From the NCBI GenBank assembly GCA_009695405.1, contig SIAZ01000028.1, forward strand, positions 1 to 19,671: a stretch of 19,671 bases of DNA, in the 5' to 3' direction. A program made the position numbers and the translations under genes. This DNA is from Pedosphaera sp. (GTDB lineage Bacteria; Verrucomicrobiota; Verrucomicrobiia; Limisphaerales; UBA9464). The notes under the pieces are model-generated. The model made no database searches. It saw nothing but the letters and a program-made list of their open reading frames with translations, and had not been told where the DNA came from. This document shows, piece after piece, positions 16,754 through 19,671 of this stretch. The first letter of the stretch is position 1; the number at the start of each line of letters is the position of its first letter.

Positions 16754-16906
16754 TCAGAGGAAAGGGTAAAGGAAGGGGGCGATGGCTGAACTAGAAGATA
16801 CCAAGAAAATCACTCCAAGAAGAAGCAGGACAAGAACAAGGGGGATGAGCCACCATTTTTTTTCCTGACGTAAGAAACGTAAGAATTCACGGAGTAAGTG
16901 GAACAT
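16754..16906 (-). CDS. DUF5989-type 50-residue membrane peptide
   Basis: This short gene encodes 50 residues: MFHLLREFLRFLRQEKKWW at the N-terminus, an amphipathic basic segment, then one hydrophobic helix (about 20-36, LIPLVLVLLLLGVIFLV), then SSSSAIAPFLYPFL. This is the pattern of DUF5989 peptides, which sit beside carbamoyltransferase and SxtJ genes; their function is unknown. Its ATG overlaps the TAA of the upstream SGNH/TPR gene by one base (TAATG), so it is translationally coupled, and its stop is 16 bases before the carbamoyltransferase. The gene contains an A8 run (on its own strand), a possible slippage site. It is easily missed because of its size. Confidence 0.85.
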   Translation of the reverse strand: MFHLLREFLRFLRQEKKWWLIPLVLVLLLLGVIFLVSSSSAIAPFLYPFL

Positions 16907-19260
16907 TAGATTTTCTTTCTTTGCAAAAGCATGGCCCGGGCTCGTTCCAGATAGACGGTGGCACTGGGGTGGGCAGGTTGTTGGCGGAGGACAATTTCAA
17001 ACTCAACGATCGCATCGCTGAAGCGCTTTTGTTGCGCTAGAGCAACGCCCAAGTCGACGCGGGCTGAAATAAAAGTAGGGTCAAGAATCAATGTTTTGCG
17101 GAAAGCCGCTTCTGAGTCTGGTAGCCGATCAGCGCGCCCCAGTTCTGTTGCTAGTCGGTGATTGAGAGCGACATTTCGAGGCTCACGTTTGACGGCGAGA
17201 GCGAGAGACTCGACTGCAGGTAGGAATTCTTTTCGAGCTGAATAAGCCTCCGCAAGACGAATCAAGGGTAAGGGCGAAGTGGGATTATCGGTGGCTGCCT
17301 GCAACCAGTCTTTTGTTGCCTCATCAAACCGGCCTAGAGCATTCAGAGTGATAGCTCGATTGATGCGTAACTCTGGATGCTTCGGTTCGAAAGCAAGGGC
17401 ACTGCTTAAGGTGGTAAAGGCGGCCTCCAGTTGACCGGATTGCCCTAAGTTAATCCCGAGCCCAATGCTGGCGTCAGTGAAGTCAGGCCGAATTACTAGT
17501 GCCCTTCGGTAAGCTGCGATAGCACCAAGACGATCCTCTGACTTTGAAAGTGCTTCACCTAGATGATACCAAGCGACAACGTGGCCTGGGGCATCGGCAA
17601 TAATGCGCCGCCACTCGGAAGCAGCATTGGTCCAACGACGCCCTTGGTGCAGTAGTCGAGCCGCTTGTTCGCGGAGTTCCCAATCGTGGGGATGTTCTTC
17701 GAGCACAGTTTCGATTTTATTGAGCTCTGTATTTAGGCCAACGCGGCGCATTTCAGTGGAAGCCTCAGTGAGTCGGTCGTCTATGAATCGGTTACGGGTT
17801 TCATTCTGGCTCTGTTGGGAGAAGGGAGGGCGAGCACAAAGGGATCGGATCTGAGTCCAGATGCGAAATTCTGCCGGTGAGTTCCAGCCGAGACGTTTTA
17901 GTTCGAAACCGAGAGCTCTGAGGGCATTGGTGTTAGGGAATTGACGTGTAATCGCCTCAGTAAAGAGGAGAGCTAATCTTCTGTTCCCTTCGGGTCGTAG
18001 ATGCACGTGTTCGTAGAACAGGTCGGCGCCGGGCGGCCGGTTGGGGTCATCGCCGCGGAGGTCTCGGTCGGCATCGACAAGAGTAATTCCCTCAGAACTG
18101 AGTTGAGCGGCTATGCTGCGAGTCGCGGCAATGAGACCGGAGTCAGCACGAAATCGGAGGGAGTCAAGATCGCGAGCGGCCTCCAGGTCGGCTCGGCCCG
18201 CTGCCAGTTTGCCGGCAGTGAGTTGAGCTAAACCGAGGCGGAAGCGAGATTCGGCATGAGCTGGGGCGAGAGCAACAGCGCGTGACCAAGTCTGAATGGA
18301 TTCCAAAGGATCAGTTTGTTCATCTGCGTGGCGCGCGGAGTCGAAAGCAAGTCGCCATTCACGAGCAACAGGGGCGTTGGTGGGTAGAAGTTCTTCAGAA
18401 GCAAACGGAGCGCTATCGGTTAGATTCACTGCCATAGTTCCGACGAAGACCTTTGCTCCCGACTGGGCACCGTATTGGAGGATATCCTTCAAGTTTGTGG
18501 CGAAGTGCTGGCGAACTTGGGCGAGACGTGGATCGGAGGCGGGCACTTGGTTCCGAGTGAACATTTCGAGTCCGGCGAAGCGCTGAGCTAGGGAAAGTCC
18601 GGCGCCAGAGAATTCGTGGAGAGCGGCGAGCCATTGGCCGATAGCAGAGCGCCGAAGAGCCAAGTTAACGAGAATGAGACCGCGAGTAGCAACCCCCACG
18701 GTTGGACCGCTGCCCGGTCCGAAAGGGCCGTGAACTTCGTTGTTCCCGGGATAAATTATCCAGATATCCGCCCCTAAAGATTGAGAATCGAGTGCGATAT
18801 CCCGAATGGCGTACGAATTTAAAGCGGTTATACTAGCGTTGATGACCTCGACTGAACGGCTAGGAAAACGGACTTCGAGTTGAGCTTGAAGGAAACGGGA
18901 AAGCCCAAACGTTGGTTCAGGATCACCTAAAGCGGCAGATTCACCGAGAACGAGAACTCTCAGAGAGCCAGCAGCTTTTGTTGCCCTGATTCTTATGGGA
19001 CGAGGCATCCGCGCGAGAGTGGGGCCGAGATAACGGTCGCCGAAGTGAGGGTTGGTTTCGATCCAACCGGGTTCCGTCGATTTGAGCCAAAAGGAGGCCG
19101 GAACATGCCGCCCAGCCAGTCTAAGTCCTACTTCGGCCAAGAGAAGGAGAACCAAGGGCGTCGCCACAGCGGCGATACGAAACAGCAGTAATCTGCGTGA
19201 TCGAAGCCTTACTGATTCGTGGAGGGAAGGCCCGTTGCTCGAGTCGAATAACGAGGGCAT
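16906..19260 (-). CDS. Membrane-anchored SGNH-hydrolase-like protein with TPR repeats
   Basis: From ATG 19260 the product has 784 residues: a short basic cytoplasmic N-terminus, one membrane helix (about 24-44), an SGNH/GDSL-type domain and a long TPR tail. SGNH blocks: I, VLVLGESAALGDP with nucleophile candidate Ser108; III, YPGNNEVHGPFG (170-181) with Asn173/174; V, DLFYEHVHLRPEGN with Asp413 and His418 or His420. Between blocks III and V there is a TPR-like helical insert (about 320-375). TPRs follow from about 501 to 780, e.g. WYHLGEALSKSEDRLGAIAAY. Such enzymes add or remove acyl groups on glycans and other molecules; here the domain should face the periplasm. A TTG at 19341 is in frame, but it lies in the predicted -35 box, so ATG 19260 is preferred. 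It heads the operon with DUF5989, carbamoyltransferase and SxtJ-like genes. Confidence 0.88.
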   Translation of the reverse strand: MPSLFDSSNGPSLHESVRLRSRRLLLFRIAAVATPLVLLLLAEVGLRLAGRHVPASFWLKSTEPGWIETNPHFGDRYLGPTLARMPRPIRIRATKAAGSLRVLVLGESAALGDPEPTFGLSRFLQAQLEVRFPSRSVEVINASITALNSYAIRDIALDSQSLGADIWIIYPGNNEVHGPFGPGSGPTVGVATRGLILVNLALRRSAIGQWLAALHEFSGAGLSLAQRFAGLEMFTRNQVPASDPRLAQVRQHFATNLKDILQYGAQSGAKVFVGTMAVNLTDSAPFASEELLPTNAPVAREWRLAFDSARHADEQTDPLESIQTWSRAVALAPAHAESRFRLGLAQLTAGKLAAGRADLEAARDLDSLRFRADSGLIAATRSIAAQLSSEGITLVDADRDLRGDDPNRPPGADLFYEHVHLRPEGNRRLALLFTEAITRQFPNTNALRALGFELKRLGWNSPAEFRIWTQIRSLCARPPFSQQSQNETRNRFIDDRLTEASTEMRRVGLNTELNKIETVLEEHPHDWELREQAARLLHQGRRWTNAASEWRRIIADAPGHVVAWYHLGEALSKSEDRLGAIAAYRRALVIRPDFTDASIGLGINLGQSGQLEAAFTTLSSALAFEPKHPELRINRAITLNALGRFDEATKDWLQAATDNPTSPLPLIRLAEAYSARKEFLPAVESLALAVKREPRNVALNHRLATELGRADRLPDSEAAFRKTLILDPTFISARVDLGVALAQQKRFSDAIVEFEIVLRQQPAHPSATVYLERARAMLLQRKKI

Positions 19261-19262
19261 CT

Positions 19263-19276
19263 CCGAGTAAACTCGG
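19263..19276 (-). promoter_or_regulatory. Palindrome directly before the operon's first ATG
   Basis: CCGAGT (19263-19268) and ACTCGG (19271-19276) form a perfect 14-base palindrome ending 2 bases before ATG 19260. In the RNA a 5-bp stem with a UUUA loop would cover the ribosome-binding region. It could tune translation or be a protein site; the stem is short and could be chance. Confidence 0.25.
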
Positions 19277-19312
19277 ATGATGGGGCGGCGATCAAGCCGA
19301 GACCTTGAGTTT

Positions 19313-19341
19313 ATTGTCAAATTGACAGCTAAGACTGTCAA
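19313..19341 (-). promoter_or_regulatory. Predicted sigma-70-type promoter of the carbamoyltransferase operon
   Basis: Reading the minus strand, a consensus -35 TTGACA (19341-19336) is followed after exactly 17 bases by GACAAT (19318-19313), four of six matches to TATAAT. Transcription would begin near 19306, giving a leader of about 46 bases before ATG 19260. The position supports that start over the upstream TTG. The IS tip at 19403 is about 60 bases upstream of the -35 box. Confidence 0.5.
19315..19341. promoter_or_regulatory. Operator-like cluster of TGTCAA/TTGACA half-sites
   Basis: Three half-sites lie within 27 bases: TGTCAA (19315-19320), TTGACA (19322-19327) and TGTCAA (19336-19341). 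The first two form a 13-base palindrome with a single central A. The second and third form a 7-bp inverted repeat (TTGACAG / CTGTCAA, 6-base spacer). They overlap the predicted -35, spacer and -10 bases, where a bound repressor would block RNA polymerase. No regulator gene is adjacent. Confidence 0.4.
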
Positions 19342-19402
19342 AATTCATTTTTAGTGCCGATAGAGTTCAAATCATTAGGGGTAAATATTTCGATAAAATA
19401 AT

Positions 19403-19671
19403 GGTTCCTCGCTATTTCCAGTGAAACCGGGGGGGGCTTGACGGCTGGAGGATGATGCCGAGCGATGACACCGGAACAGACCTTTGGACAGTTGCTCGGG
19501 CTTGGCAAGGCATGGCGGGTGTTGGAGGCGCGGTTTGAGCCGGAGTCCTCGACCTTCCTGTTGAAGGTGGAGGAGACGCTGGAGTTGTGGCCGGAGGAAA
19601 GTGTACGGGCCGGCACGCCGGTGGTCTGCCACGATCATGTCGAGCCGATGCAGTGGAGGCATCTGAACGTC
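19403..19671 (+). mobile_element. 5' end of ISL3-type insertion sequence, right copy (partial)
   Basis: This is the inverted counterpart of the left element, with its tip GGTTCCTCGCTATTTCC at 19403 and its body running off the right edge. The last 131 bases (19541-19671) are identical to the left copy; differences are at 19518, 19522 and 19540, plus one extra G in the run near 19429-19436. The bases just outside the tip (19395-19402, AAAATAAT) are A/T-rich and could be one half of an 8-base target duplication typical of this family, but the other half is not in the window. Confidence 0.85.
19465..19671 (+). CDS. ISL3-family transposase, N-terminal part (right copy)
   Basis: The gene starts with ATG at 19465 and runs off the right edge after 69 codons. 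It encodes the same N-terminus as the left copy (MTPEQTFGQLLGLGK, then VVCHDHVEPMQWRHLNV) with Leu and Pro at the two variable positions. GGAGG at 19447-19451 is about 13 bases upstream, rather far for a ribosome site; two ATGs in between are out of frame. The catalytic part is outside the window. Confidence 0.82.
   Translation, partial: MTPEQTFGQLLGLGKAWRVLEARFEPESSTFLLKVEETLELWPEESVRAGTPVVCHDHVEPMQWRHLNV

Noticed and set aside
1..19671. Composite transposon: 19-kb cargo between two inverted IS copies
   Set aside because: The cargo includes rho and looks chromosomal, the IS copies are cut by the window edges, and the edges coincide with a stretch of identical sequence, as expected from an assembly break. 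No outer target duplication is visible.
1..19671. Circular replicon with terminal overlap
   Set aside because: The terminal similarity is inverted, not direct, so the ends would not join into a circle.

Overview
The window looks like a chromosomal piece of a bacterium of the PVC group, most likely a verrucomicrobium. The main reasons are two large secreted proteins of the Pirellula/Verrucomicrobium type (beta-propeller dehydrogenase, HEAT-like repeats, C-terminal CxxCH haem domain), a Tat-exported hydroxypyruvate-isomerase-like TIM barrel beside them, a family-10-like glycosidase, a ceramidase-like lipoprotein-era hydrolase family common in this phylum, non-ATG starts and weak Shine-Dalgarno signals. 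The taxon is inferred from gene content; no rRNA or tRNA gene was found.

Layout. Both ends (1-274 and 19403-19671) are inverted copies of the 5' end of one ISL3-type insertion sequence, each transposase gene running off the window. Next to the left copy is a gene-free stretch (275-632). A secreted family-10-like glycosidase (633-2120, minus) is divergent from rho (2382-3833, plus), whose N-terminal helical domain is replaced by a Gly/Gln/Arg-rich disordered segment. A strong hairpin (3853-3884) separates rho from a convergent minus-strand pair: a haem-binding dehydrogenase (3899-6967) preceded by the exported isomerase (7113-7985). Divergent from these, on plus, come a second haem-binding dehydrogenase (8070-11075), a ceramidase-like protein (11138-12511), two tandem SPFH/prohibitin-like membrane proteins (12615-13475, 13480-14301) and an overlapping two-helix membrane peptide (14298-14495).

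The right third is a tight minus-strand operon transcribed from a promoter near 19313-19341: an SGNH-hydrolase/TPR membrane protein (16906-19260), a 50-residue DUF5989 peptide (16754-16906), a NodU/CmcH-type carbamoyltransferase (14911-16737) and a SxtJ-like membrane protein (14523-14909). Gene spacing is overlap by 1 base, 16 bases, then 1 base. This set is the most interesting system here: its parts suggest carbamoylation (and perhaps acyl transfer or removal) on an envelope-associated or secreted metabolite or glycan, but the substrate cannot be read from the sequence.

Working picture. The central genes look like an envelope-located catabolic set: exported isomerase plus two periplasmic haem-linked oxidoreductases for sugar-like substrates, with glycan- and lipid-hydrolase-like partners. 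The SPFH pair and its small partner probably form an inner-membrane scaffold. The IS ends probably mark where an assembly stopped at a multicopy repeat and not the ends of a transposon, because rho lies between them.
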